DNA from: DASZMX01 sp035551475
GTDB taxonomy: Bacteria > Verrucomicrobiota > Verrucomicrobiia > Limisphaerales > Palsa-1400
Direction of reading: 5' to 3'
Assembly (NCBI GenBank): GCA_035551475.1
Contig: DASZMX010000117.1
Coordinates: 1-18,756 of the forward strand
DNA length: 18,756 nucleotides
Part shown: in pieces, positions 1 through 4,883 of the stretch
How the letters are laid out: every line of letters begins with the position of its first letter
Position numbering within the stretch: position 1 is the first letter of the stretch
The notes under the pieces: generated by a model
What the model was told of the DNA's origin: nothing
What the model saw: the letters and a program-made list of their open reading frames with translations, nothing else
Databases searched by the model: none
Made by a program: the position numbers and the translations under genes

Positions 1-213
1 AAGACCTCGAAATCCTCGAAAACAGCCACAGGTCTTTGTTTCGCGGGCCATTTACTTGGAACAGCCAAAAGAGCGATGCTGTCTTTTTCGTGACCGCGCG
101 CACCTCCGATGGACGGATTCGAAAGGGTTGGGTGCGGGTCGGGCGCAATGCGTTGTCTGGCGCTGACACGCAATGGATTTCCTAGCAAGGAGATTTCTCA
201 AAGAGTCGACAAT

Positions 214-288
214 TGGTGGGTCGCCGCGGAATTGCACCTAGCTCTGCGGTTTAAGAGACCGCTACATCGCTGACAGTGTTTGCAACCC
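214..288 (-). tRNA. Noncanonical tRNA-Lys(CTT), last of the array
   Basis: The acceptor GGGTTGC pairs with GCGACCC over all 7 positions (one G-U), followed by A73 and an encoded CCA. The D-arm is ACAC/ATGT with loop TGTCAGCG, which lacks the usual GG but has GC. The anticodon arm GCGGT/ACCGC is perfect, loop CTCTTAA, so the anticodon is CTT and U33 is present. The T-loop is TGCAATT, with G55 in place of U55; the T-stem is weak (3 of 5 pairs). It is the most downstream member I can fold. Confidence 0.8.
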
Positions 289-305
289 AAAATATTTAGA
301 ACCGC

Positions 306-373
306 GCCACGAAGGCGGAGTTGAACCGCCGCAATCAGGTTTGTGAAGTCCTGACTGGCACCGGCGTTCGCGT
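306..373 (-). tRNA. D-arm-less tRNA-like gene, possibly Val(CAC)
   Basis: The acceptor ACGCGAA pairs with TTCGTGG at 6 of 7 positions. A perfect T-arm (GGCGG/CCGCC) carries loop TTCAACT, the only member with the normal TTC. Only about 10-12 nt link the acceptor to the anticodon stem, too short for a D-arm. The anticodon stem TCAGG/CCTGA closes a 10-nt loop; the best guess for its anticodon is CAC (Val), but this is uncertain. There is no encoded CCA. It sits 8 nt downstream of tRNA-Gly(TCC). It could be a decayed tRNA. Confidence 0.45.
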
Positions 374-381
374 CGCGGAAA

Positions 382-456
382 TGGTCGGGCATGAGGGTAT
401 CGCGCCCTCTACTTCGGTTTGGAAGACCGGCGTGTATCTCTCAACACCTATGCCCG
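382..456 (-). tRNA. Noncanonical tRNA-Gly(TCC)
   Basis: The acceptor CGGGCAT/ATGCCCG is perfect, with A73 and encoded CCA. The D-arm is GTGT/ACAC with loop TGAGAGAT. The anticodon stem CGGT/ACCG closes loop CTTCCAA (anticodon TCC, U33 present). The T-stem GAGGG/CCCTC is perfect; its loop CGCGATA has C54 and G55 in place of T54 and T55. The change GTTC to GCGC recalls staphylococcal cell-wall tRNA-Gly, where GTTC is replaced by GTGC and EF-Tu binding is poor. Confidence 0.85.
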
Positions 457-464
457 TAAAATTG

Positions 465-536
465 AATCCCGTCCGGGAATTGCACCCGACTGAATGGTTC
501 GGCAGACCGCCGCGTCGGTTGCTCGGCCAACGGGCC
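465..536 (-). tRNA. tRNA-like gene, probably Gly(GCC)
   Basis: The acceptor GGCCCGT pairs with ACGGGAT (6 of 7, one G-U). The T-stem closes loop TGCAATT with G55. The anticodon stem is poor (GGT/ACC plus a weaker outer part), loop CTGCCGA, read as GCC. No D-arm forms well and the 3' end is TCAA, not NCCA. The 5' end overlaps a 7-bp hairpin (arms CTCGGCC and GGCCGAG, 523-540). It may be a degraded copy of the Gly(GCC) gene at the other end of the array. Confidence 0.45.
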
Positions 537-681
537 GAGGTTTTAGATTCGCCATTGGACACGTGCGAATCCCTTGCAGCACTGATTCGGTTAGCCGCGC
601 TGATTCGTCATGCGCGCGGCCAATTGGGGTCAGAGGCGTATAGTGTGCAGACCAAGCATCGGAAACTCGTGGCTCCCGTAA

Positions 682-1244
682 AGGACTGCTCATAGCGACC
701 GGAAAAGTAAGGCTGCCGAAGATGGCCACAAGGATGTGGCGGAACTGCTGTTGGTCCAAGGTTGATGTCAGGGAAAACGACGGGCGAACCCCTTTGTACG
801 ACGCGGCGACTGGCGGACACAAGGATGTCGCCGAACTGCTTCTGCCCGATAAAGCTGATCCCAACGCGAGGGACTATTCTCACGGACTCACTCCCTTGCA
901 TTGGGCGTCACATGCCGAGAAGGGCGTAGCCGAGGTGCTGCTCGCCCACAAAGCCGAAGTTAATGCCATAAATGGCGAGACACCTTTGCATGTGAGTTGC
1001 GAACACGTTGCGAAATTGCTGTTGGCAAAAGGAGCCGATGTCGACGCAGGAGACAAGGACGGACGGACGCTGTTGCATTGGGCAGCATTTAAGGAACGAG
1101 AGGGGCCTGGCAGAATTGCTGCTGGCTAACGGAGCCGAGATCAATGTCAATGACATAAAAGGGGAAATTCCATTGCACGTTACGACCGGTGCGAGAAGCA
1201 GAGATGTAGCTGCTTTTTTGCGCCAACACGGCGGCACCGAGTGA
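682..1244 (+). pseudogene. Broken ankyrin-repeat protein gene
   Basis: Three frames joined end to end give a chain of ankyrin repeats (motifs such as KDVAELLL, TPLHWAS, TPLHVS, AELLLANGAEIN, finishing RQHGGTE). The first frame stops at a TGA at 763-765, where one base seems to be missing. A second shift falls near 1095-1110, after which the reading continues in the +1 frame to the stop at 1244. No start codon is visible; an in-frame stop lies at 679-681, so the 5' end is also lost. Ankyrin repeats mediate protein binding. The gene lies in the gap between two tRNA blocks, on the opposite strand, next to the broken Ro60 gene. A sequencing error could mimic one shift, but hardly all three defects. 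Confidence 0.75.
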
Positions 1245-1268
1245 TTCGTCGCGAGAAACTGAGAATCG

Positions 1269-1306
1269 GCGGGCGGCGACTCTCGCCTCCGCCCGCGTTG
1301 TTTCTT
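1269..1306 (+). terminator. Intrinsic terminator after the ankyrin gene
   Basis: The 8-bp GC-rich arms GCGGGCGG and CCGCCCGC enclose a 12-nt loop and are followed by GTTGTTTCTT. It lies 25 nt after the ankyrin stop codon, between the convergent ankyrin and Ro60 remnants. Confidence 0.55.
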
Positions 1307-1338
1307 GGCGTCCTTGCACCGTTCGTGGTGGCCGTCCG

Positions 1339-1872
1339 CTAGGACTCGGGAACAAAGTCCGCGATTACGGCTGGCACGCTGGTATCGAAGCCCGCCACGT
1401 CGAGCATTCCGCAGTCGTTCGGATCGGCGAGAGTGGAGCCGTTGGAGGTCATGCCCACAACGACCGCCTTCGCGTCGCCGACGAACTCGTTGCGATACTG
1501 ACGCAACGCTTGCGCCGGGTGGATGTTGCCCGCCCACGTTTCGCTGTCCGTGTAGGTGATGAACGCCGACACGTTGAGCTTGTTGCGGGTTGCCCATACC
1601 ATCGGCATCGCGCAGTCCGTTCCACCCATTGGGACGGCTTCGATCGCCTTGATGACGTCGGCCAAACGCATCCGCGGCGAGAGGTTCACGCGCGTGATGC
1701 CCGTTCGCCGCCGTCGTGCCTGCCGCCGTAACGTCCAGCGCTGGGTGCCGAAAACGCGAGGATCTCGCATTCGGGTTCCGTCGCCGCCGTGATCAGCGCC
1801 ATTGCCGTGCTCGCTTCGCGGGCCGATCAAACCGAGGCTAATCATCCTGCCGAGGTGGCGGATCATGGCCGT
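1339..1872 (-). pseudogene. Broken Ro60/TROVE RNA-binding protein gene (rsr-like)
   Basis: Ro60 (Rsr in bacteria) is a ring-shaped protein that binds misfolded RNAs and tRNA-mimicking Y RNAs. Three fragments in different frames survive. The first matches the end of the TROVE HEAT-like part (MIRHLGRMISLGLIG). The second matches the early vWA domain (MALITAATEPECEILAF). The third is most of the vWA domain: LSPRMRL, GGTDCAMPM, YTDSETWAG, IHPAQALRQYR and GMLDVAGFDT, ending at 1339. The MIDAS DxSxS segment and much of TROVE are deleted between fragments one and two, and an in-frame stop precedes the first fragment. No functional protein can be made. It reads in the same direction as the tRNA array and lies between two of its blocks. 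Family assignment is strong, from the C-terminal signature. Confidence 0.85.
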
Positions 1873-1928
1873 CTCGCTTTAGGTTGGCTGTGGCTGAAAC
1901 CGCTCCAAATGATATTAACCGCGTACGC

Positions 1929-1981
1929 TTTGACCTTGTTCGTTCGGATCAAACTTGCTGCCACTTAAACCTTAGGTCAAA
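1929..1981. repeat. 8-bp inverted repeat before the SUKH gene
   Basis: TTTGACCT (1929-1936) and AGGTCAAA (1974-1981) are exact inverted copies separated by 37 nt, just upstream of the start codon at 1991. It could be an operator or a structured leader; nothing more can be said. Confidence 0.35.
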
Positions 1982-1990
1982 TTCGAGCGT

Positions 1991-2350
1991 ATGACGGAGA
2001 GCGACATCACTGGAATTGAGCTGAGACTTGGCATTCGACTTCCATCAGATTATCGGCAGGTCATGCAATCTTTGGCGCCAGAGAATGTTTCGGGCGCCTT
2101 TTGGGATGCGCAGCAGATAGTCGCGGTCAACGAGCGCAATCGCCAGATGAGTTGGCTGGGTCGTCCGCTTGCCAGCGCATATTTCATTTTCGGAGTCGAT
2201 CAGCATGGCCGAGAATTGTTTCTAGATTTAGATTTTCCAGAGCCAGTAGTCATGGTTGCTGACCACGAACACAGACGTGGCTCAGTCCGGGCGCGGACGT
2301 TCCGAGATTGGGTTTCGACCGCCGCGACTGGTTCAGCCGCACGATTATAG
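1991..2350 (+). CDS. SUKH (SMI1/KNR4) family protein
   Basis: This 119-residue protein has the SUKH fold pattern: an N-terminal helix with ELRLGIRLPSDYRQVMQ (the LP-x-DY core motif), a central aromatic strand (SAYFIFGVDQHGRELFLDLD) and a C-terminal strand and helix ending in the FRDWV motif. SUKH proteins often act as immunity proteins against contact-dependent or polymorphic toxins, many of them nucleases. No toxin gene is adjacent, so an orphan immunity role is only an inference. There is no clear Shine-Dalgarno site. The gene lies on the plus strand inside the minus-strand tRNA region; its stop codon is 3 nt from the 3' end of a convergent tRNA-like element. Confidence 0.75.
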   Translation: MTESDITGIELRLGIRLPSDYRQVMQSLAPENVSGAFWDAQQIVAVNERNRQMSWLGRPLASAYFIFGVDQHGRELFLDLDFPEPVVMVADHEHRRGSVRARTFRDWVSTAATGSAARL

Positions 2351-2353
2351 ATT

Positions 2354-2423
2354 CGCCGATCACCGAATTCGCATCGGCGGCTCTCTCACGGTGAGCAACC
2401 ACCCCTGTGTTTGAGCGATAACC
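2354..2423 (-). tRNA. Degenerate tRNA-like gene, anticodon unresolved
   Basis: A good T-arm (GCCGA/TCGGT, loop TGCGAAT with G55) is followed by GATCGGC and G73. The best 5' partner, GGTTATC, gives only 5 of 7 pairs, and there is no CCA. An arm GGTG/CACC closes a 6-nt loop, GTTGCT, which could be a Gln(TTG) loop lacking U33, but this is speculative. No D-arm is clear. It may be a decayed member. Confidence 0.4.
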
Positions 2424-2446
2424 TGCAACTTTCGGACCATCGAAAT

Positions 2447-2522
2447 TGGGGTGACCAACCGGATTCGCACCGGCACAAACGCCTTCACGGGGCGTGATGC
2501 TTCGTGTTACATCATGATCACC
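2447..2522 (-). tRNA. Noncanonical tRNA-His(GTG) with G-1 and C33
   Basis: The acceptor GTGATCA/TGGTCAC is fully paired (one G-U). It carries the histidine identity pair: G-1 at 2522 opposite C73, then an encoded CCA. The D-arm is ATGT/GCAT with loop AACACGAA. The anticodon stem ACGCC/GGCGT is perfect, loop CCGTGAA, anticodon GTG, but position 33 is C instead of the near-universal U. The T-stem GCCGG/CCGGT closes TGCGAAT (G55). A histidyl-tRNA synthetase could recognise it; decoding would be impaired by lack of the U-turn (inference). Confidence 0.9.
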
Positions 2523-2524
2523 AT

Positions 2525-2561
2525 AAAATGGCCTGCCGAGCCGAAGCCGACAGGCGAAGGC
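2525..2561 (-). repeat. Array spacer hairpin, copy A
   Basis: It lies directly after the CCA of tRNA-Thr. Arms GCCTG and CAGGC enclose a TTCG-type inner hairpin, and the 3' part reads GGCAGGCCATTTT. A related element occupies 4609-4643, again right after a CCA end. It may be a REP-like or RNA-processing element. Confidence 0.5.
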
Positions 2562-2629
2562 TGGAGCCCCAGGTCGGACTCGCACCGACGATTACGAGTT
2601 TACGAAACTCGCCCTGTCCCTTCTGAGGC
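2562..2629 (-). tRNA. D-arm-less tRNA-Thr(CGT)
   Basis: The acceptor GCCTCAG/CTGGGGC pairs at 7 of 7 (one G-U), with T73 and encoded CCA. The anticodon stem CGAGT/ACTCG is perfect, loop TTCGTAA (anticodon CGT, U33 present). The T-stem GTCGG/CCGAC is perfect, loop TGCGAGT (G55). Only 11 nt (AAGGGACAGGG) link acceptor and anticodon stem, so there is no D-arm; this recalls some metazoan mitochondrial tRNAs and is rare in bacteria. Total length is 68 nt. Confidence 0.8.
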
Positions 2630-2760
2630 ACAGCGGCCGTGAAATTGACGCCATTTGCGTGGTACAGACTCTGTGCAGAGGCGCTGGTGTTCGGAGTTGG
2701 CCGCCACCGCGCTTGGCATTGACCATGCTTAAAAGATAAAACTAGACCTGAGATCGGATA
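2630..2760. other. Unassigned spacer between tRNA-Thr and the GspG-like gene
   Basis: These 131 nt hold the divergent starts of tRNA-Thr (minus) and the lipoprotein gene (plus). A small hairpin (CTCTG/CAGAG around 2671-2682) is visible. I cannot fold a tRNA here. TTGACC at 2719-2724 could be a -35 box for the plus-strand gene, but the -10 box is not convincing. Confidence 0.3.
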
Positions 2761-3570
2761 ATGAAGCGATTGCTGACAGCAACTCTTCTGGCGGGCTGCT
2801 TCGCCGTTGTGGCGGTTGGCTCTGGTCGTGGTCGGACATCGCCTGCTGGGGAATTTGAAACCGTTACCCGGTATAACGTGATCGGCAACGCGATCGTTCA
2901 TTACTCGTGGGACCACGGCGACCAATTGCCGCAAAAGCTTTCCGATCTGGTTCCTGGCTACATTTCCAAGGAAAATCTCTCACTGCTCTATGCACGAGAC
3001 AAACAATCTCAATTGCCTTCAAACTGGAGAGAGAATCCACAATTGATTGACACCAACTCGGACTGCATTTATTTGGGTGCGGCCGGCCTCCAACGTGAAA
3101 TTTTGGTGTATGAGAATCCGGATCCGCTAAATCCAGAACCCACCAGAAGGTTTCATGTGATTCCACCGGGCGGCGGGGTCGTTTCAATGACCGCGTCTGA
3201 GCTGAAGGCTCTGCTTGGCAATCGTGCAAGCGCCACACTGGACCGCATGAGAGGAAGTCGCGTGATGTATTATGAAGCCAATTTACACGCGGCACTTAAC
3301 AGCTACCGCTTGGACTTTGGATATTACCCCAAAGGCGAGACCATCGCTGTCACTGGAGTGTTGCGAGGGCAAAACCCAACCAAGAAACAATACCATTCAA
3401 GTTATCCACAGGAGCGAAATGACCGGGGCGAGGATCTTGATCCCTGGGGAAAGCCATACTGGATTGAAAGCGATGGCGACACCGTACGGATCAAATGCGC
3501 TACGACTAATCATGTCATGTGTTTGACCGTGACCAAGGGAGCCACCGTAGCAGACGACAAACCATTTTGA
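2761..3570 (+). CDS. Lipoprotein with a pseudopilin-G-like C-terminal part
   Basis: This 269-residue exported protein has a short signal with a lipobox (LLAGC, Cys13). Residues 35-140 include LPQKLSDLVPGYI, a motif I associate with Verrucomicrobia secreted proteins but cannot place in a family. Residues about 165-245 resemble the globular part of type II secretion pseudopilin G: an N-terminal helix (YYEANLHAALNSYRLD), then YYPKG, then DPWGKPY (227-233) and a closing strand. The hydrophobic N-methylated pilin helix is absent, so it is not a true pseudopilin. It splits the minus-strand tRNA array into two blocks and is transcribed against it. Its stop codon falls within a 12-nt palindrome. The function is unknown. 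Confidence 0.7.
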   Translation: MKRLLTATLLAGCFAVVAVGSGRGRTSPAGEFETVTRYNVIGNAIVHYSWDHGDQLPQKLSDLVPGYISKENLSLLYARDKQSQLPSNWRENPQLIDTNSDCIYLGAAGLQREILVYENPDPLNPEPTRRFHVIPPGGGVVSMTASELKALLGNRASATLDRMRGSRVMYYEANLHAALNSYRLDFGYYPKGETIAVTGVLRGQNPTKKQYHSSYPQERNDRGEDLDPWGKPYWIESDGDTVRIKCATTNHVMCLTVTKGATVADDKPF

Positions 3571-3615
3571 CTGATCAGTCTCGCTGCGCTCATAGCGCTG
3601 ACAACTCGTCGAGTT
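3569..3615. terminator. Three tandem palindromes at the end of the main tRNA block
   Basis: The exact palindrome GACTGATCAGTC (3569-3580) overlaps the lipoprotein stop codon. The hairpins GCGCT/AGCGC (3586-3598) and AACTC/GAGTT (3603-3615) follow. They lie between the convergent lipoprotein gene and tRNA-Arg(GCG). No U-run follows, so Rho-independent termination is doubtful; RNA 3'-end protection or processing is possible. Confidence 0.35.
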
Positions 3616-3628
3616 CGGCGGCGGATTC

Positions 3629-3706
3629 TGGGCTCTCACGTGGATTTGCACCACGAACTTCCGCCTGCGCAGAGCGGCGTGCAGAATCTGATTACGCTTT
3701 GAGAGA
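3629..3706 (-). tRNA. Noncanonical tRNA-Arg(GCG)
   Basis: The acceptor pairs CTCTCA with TGAGAG (6 bp), then C73 and an encoded CCA; a T-C mismatch would be the seventh position. The D-arm is GCGT/ACGC with a long 13-nt loop. The anticodon stem CCGCT/GGCGG closes CTGCGCA (anticodon GCG, U33 present, unusual C37). The T-stem CGTGG/CCACG is perfect, loop TGCAAAT (G55). C73 is atypical for arginine, so charging is uncertain. Confidence 0.7.
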
Positions 3707-3716
3707 AAATTGAAAA

Positions 3717-3794
3717 TGGCATCCGTGATCGGACTTGCACCGATTAGGTCCGGCTTGAAGGGCCAGTCGCTCGAGCTGCTTTGCATTCACGGAC
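3717..3794 (-). tRNA. Noncanonical tRNA-Glu(TTC) with C33
   Basis: The acceptor GTCCGTG/CACGGAT pairs at 7 of 7 (one G-U), with G73 and encoded CCA. The anticodon stem CTGGC/GCCGG (one T-G) closes CCTTCAA, anticodon TTC, with C at position 33. The T-stem ATCGG/CCGAT is perfect, loop TGCAAGT (G55). The D region is 21 nt, contains GCTCGAGC and does not fold as a standard D-arm. The spacer to tRNA-Arg(GCG) is 10 nt. Confidence 0.8.
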
Positions 3795-3808
3795 AGAAAT
3801 TGCCGCCG

Positions 3809-3876
3809 TCCAGAGAACGAGAGCGCGCGTTGGTGCTCACGGGCACGCTTTAACGCCGCACTCTCGACCTCTCTGG
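3809..3876 (-). tRNA. Degenerate class II tRNA-like gene, perhaps Leu(TAA)
   Basis: The acceptor CCAGAGA/TCTCTGG is perfect and followed by A73, but then CGG instead of CCA. A variable-arm-like hairpin GTGC/GCAC suggests class II. A segment GCGTTAAAGC could hold a TAA loop lacking U33, but its stem is poor. The T-arm is weak (AACG/CGTT, 8-nt loop starting CGCG). There is no space for a D-arm. The Leu assignment rests only on TTAA, A73 and the variable arm. Confidence 0.4.
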
Positions 3877-3881
3877 TTAAA

Positions 3882-3955
3882 TGGCCCCTGAGGTTGGTAT
3901 CGCGCCAACGTCTCCTCAGCTTCAGCGAGGCGCTAATCTGCCTCAGCTCTCAGGG
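3882..3955 (-). tRNA. Noncanonical tRNA-Phe(GAA)
   Basis: The acceptor CCCTGAG/CTCAGGG is perfect; G73 (Phe normally has A73) and encoded CCA follow. The D-arm is CTGA/TTAG with loop GGCAGA. The anticodon stem CCTCG/TGAGG (one G-T) closes CTGAAGC, anticodon GAA, U33 present. The T-stem GTTGG/CCAAC is perfect, loop CGCGATA (G55). It abuts tRNA-Ile with no spacer. Confidence 0.85.
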
Positions 3956-4029
3956 TGGTCGTCCCGCATGGTGACGCTCCATGGTCTTCCGGTTATCAGC
4001 CGGGTGCTCTGCTTTTGAGCTACGAGACG
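3956..4029 (-). tRNA. Noncanonical tRNA-Ile(GAT)
   Basis: The acceptor CGTCTCG/CGGGACG pairs at 7 of 7 (one G-U), with A73 and encoded CCA. The D-arm GCTC/GAGC is standard but its loop AAAAGCA has GC in place of GG. The anticodon stem CCGG/CCGG closes CTGATAA, anticodon GAT, U33 present. The T-stem CATGG/CCATG is perfect, loop AGCGTCA: A54, G55 and T58. The first 10 nt overlap the end of a small ORF (4020-4175). Confidence 0.88.
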
Positions 4030-4175
4030 ATGGTCACTTGCGGCTTTACGCCAAAGCGGCGCACCGGGCGGAAAGTGAAATTTAGCTTTCCGGTCGGGCG
4101 GATGCGAATGCGACGGCTTGGCTTATAGCTTCTGCGATAGAGAAGCTGACTTTGAAAACGTAGTGCGGGTTTCAT
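4020..4175 (-). CDS. Possible small basic protein (51 aa) within the array
   Basis: An ATG at 4173-4175 is preceded 8 nt upstream by AGGA and opens a 51-codon frame ending in TAG at 4020-4022, inside the 5' end of tRNA-Ile. The product would be very basic, with an RRSYKPSRRIRIR stretch (residues about 14-26), PVRRFGVKP near the end, few acidic residues and no membrane segment. It fills the only long gap (173 nt) in the main tRNA block. The same stretch also folds into hairpins (AGCTTCT/AGAAGCT with a 7-nt loop, and CGGAAAG/CTTTCCG), so a structured RNA is the alternative. If translated, an RNA-binding role is an inference from charge and context only. I recognise no family. Confidence 0.4.
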   Translation of the reverse strand: MKPALRFQSQLLYRRSYKPSRRIRIRPTGKLNFTFRPVRRFGVKPQVTIVS

Positions 4176-4202
4176 GTCATTCCTTTCGTTAATGAGTTTG
4201 AG

Positions 4203-4293
4203 TGGCGGAAGGCGTCGGTAATGCTCCGACCTCCGGGATTAGCGGATTCTGTTTTCGGGACAGATGCAGCCAGCTTATATCTGCCTGCCTTCC
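4203..4293 (-). tRNA. Noncanonical class II tRNA-Ser(CGA) with C33
   Basis: The acceptor GGAAGGC/GCCTTCC is perfect, with G73 (serine-type) and encoded CCA. The D-arm GCAG/CTGC has an 11-nt loop containing both GC and GG. The anticodon stem TCTGT/ACAGA is perfect, loop CCCGAAA, anticodon CGA, with C33 instead of U33. A long variable arm (TCCG/CGGA) is present as expected for serine. The T-stem GTCGG/CCGAC is perfect, loop AGCATTA: A54, G55 and T58. Length is 91 nt with CCA. Confidence 0.88.
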
Positions 4294-4299
4294 GTGAAT

Positions 4300-4374
4300 T
4301 GGCCGCCAGGGTTGGACTCGCACCAACACCGAACGGCTGAACAGACCGCCGTGCTACTTTGACACCACGTGGCA
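4300..4374 (-). tRNA. Noncanonical tRNA-Asn(GTT)
   Basis: The acceptor TGCCACG/CCTGGCG pairs at 6 of 7 (one G-U), with G73 and encoded CCA. The D-arm is GTGT/GCAC with loop CAAAGTA. The anticodon stem GCGGT/GCCGT is paired with two wobbles, loop CTGTTCA, anticodon GTT, U33 present but a pyrimidine (C) at 37. The T-stem GTTGG/CCAAC is perfect, loop TGCGAGT (G55). It is separated from tRNA-Arg(TCT) by 1 nt. Confidence 0.85.
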
Positions 4375-4375
4375 G

Positions 4376-4449
4376 TGGCGCTGCCGGCAGGATTTCCACC
4401 TGCATGTGTCCGCTTAGAAGACGGATGCCGTATGTTCAGCCACGGCAGC
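4376..4449 (-). tRNA. Noncanonical tRNA-Arg(TCT)
   Basis: The acceptor GCTGCCG/CGGCAGC is perfect, with G73 and encoded CCA. The D-arm GCTG/CGGC has a short loop, AACATA. The anticodon stem TCCGT/GCGGA closes CTTCTAA, anticodon TCT, U33 present. The T-stem GCAGG/CCTGC is perfect, loop TGGAAAT: both 55 and 56 are G, the only member without C56. It is also one of the few with no GC in the D-loop. Confidence 0.88.
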
Positions 4450-4456
4450 TTGAAAT

Positions 4457-4531
4457 TGGTCAGCGCGGCAGGACTTGCACCTGCGGTCACTTGGTCCCAG
4501 GCCAAACACGTTGCTCCTACACTACGCGCTG
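4457..4531 (-). tRNA. Noncanonical tRNA-Pro(TGG) with C33
   Basis: The acceptor CAGCGCG/CGCGCTG is perfect; C1:G72 with A73 fits bacterial proline identity, and CCA is encoded. The D-arm is GTGT/ACGT (two wobbles) with loop AGGAGCA. The anticodon stem TTTGG/CCAAG closes CCTGGGA, anticodon TGG, with C33 in place of U33. The T-stem GCAGG/CCTGC is perfect, loop TGCAAGT (G55). It is separated from tRNA-Asp by one base. Confidence 0.9.
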
Positions 4532-4532
4532 A

Positions 4533-4608
4533 TGGCGGACTCGAAGGGATTTGCACCCTCAAGCCTCCCGCAGACAACGGGGCGCTCCGCTCATTGAGCT
4601 ACGAGTCC
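4533..4608 (-). tRNA. Noncanonical tRNA-Asp(GTC)
   Basis: The acceptor GGACTCG/CGAGTCC is perfect, with G73 (aspartate-type) and encoded CCA. The D-arm GCTC/GAGC has loop AATGAGCG. The anticodon stem CCCG/CGGG closes TTGTCTG, anticodon GTC, U33 present but T at position 37. The T-stem GAGGG/CCCTT closes TGCAAAT (G55). Confidence 0.87.
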
Positions 4609-4643
4609 AAAATGGCTTGCCAGGCCAAAGCCTTGGCGAAGCC
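4609..4643 (-). repeat. Array spacer hairpin, copy B
   Basis: It lies directly after the CCA end at 4644 and before tRNA-Asp. Arms CCAGGC and GCCTGG enclose an inner hairpin, GCCAA/TTGGC. It shares GCTTCGCC, GGCTT and GGCA-GCCATTTT with the spacer at 2525-2561. Confidence 0.5.
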
Positions 4644-4794
4644 TGGTGGAAGCGCTGGACCACAACTCGCGAAGCGAACGTTAATAATCGGGCAACTGTT
4701 TCGTGGCGGAACTGGGAGTTCAAACGCTCCAGTTCGTCACTTCCAGTTTTGTTTTACGACACCAGATTTACAGTCGGGCAACTGGATCGCTTCC
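4644..4794 (-). tRNA. tRNA-Tyr(GTA)-like gene with a large insertion
   Basis: The ends pair perfectly (GGAAGCG/CGCTTCC), followed by A73 and CCA, but they lie 151 nt apart, far longer than a tRNA-Tyr. Near the 5' end a stem CCAG-A/T-CTGG closes CTGTAAA (anticodon GTA, U33), but TTGCCCG is inserted in its 5' strand. The unit CAGTTGCCCGA occurs twice (4774-4784 and 4688-4698). Between the copies lies a hairpin of about 14 bp at 4703-4740. No clear T-arm remains. An inserted element or two overlapping degenerate tRNAs could explain it. Confidence 0.4.
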
Positions 4795-4802
4795 CGGAAA
4801 AA

Positions 4803-4875
4803 TGGTTGCGGGGGTGGGAGTCGCGCCCACTGAGGTTGAGCTTATGAAACTCACCTGAATCTCATTCTCCCCGCA
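4803..4875 (-). tRNA. Noncanonical tRNA-Met(CAT)
   Basis: The acceptor TGCGGGG/CCCCGCA is perfect, with A73 and encoded CCA. It resembles the initiator acceptor except that base 1 is T and pairs with A72, and the three G:C pairs of the initiator anticodon stem are absent, so it is not an initiator. The anticodon stem TGAGT/GCTCA closes TTCATAA, anticodon CAT, U33 present. The D-arm is minimal (GAAT/ATTC, 3-nt loop). The T-stem GTGGG/CCCAC is perfect, loop CGCGACT (C54, G55). Ile decoding by modified CAT cannot be excluded. Confidence 0.83.
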
Positions 4876-4883
4876 ATTCGAAA

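Noticed and set aside
1..173. Possible start of a minus-strand gene running off the left edge, with AGGA and a TTG codon near 173
   Set aside because: All three minus frames stay open over much of this short stretch, none matches a family I know, and no ATG start is present. It cannot be decided from the window.
908..1597. 229-codon minus-strand frame spanning the ankyrin and Ro60 remnants
   Set aside because: It is antisense to clear ankyrin repeats in one half and out of phase with the Ro60 reading in the other.
2761..3570. The lipoprotein as a true type II secretion pseudopilin
   Set aside because: It lacks the prepilin peptidase site and hydrophobic N-terminal helix, and no other secretion gene is near.
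4711..4733. Plus-strand T-arm with loop TTCAAAC
   Set aside because: The adjacent stem does not pair at the closing position and no acceptor or anticodon arm follows on the plus strand; it is part of the long hairpin at 4703-4740.
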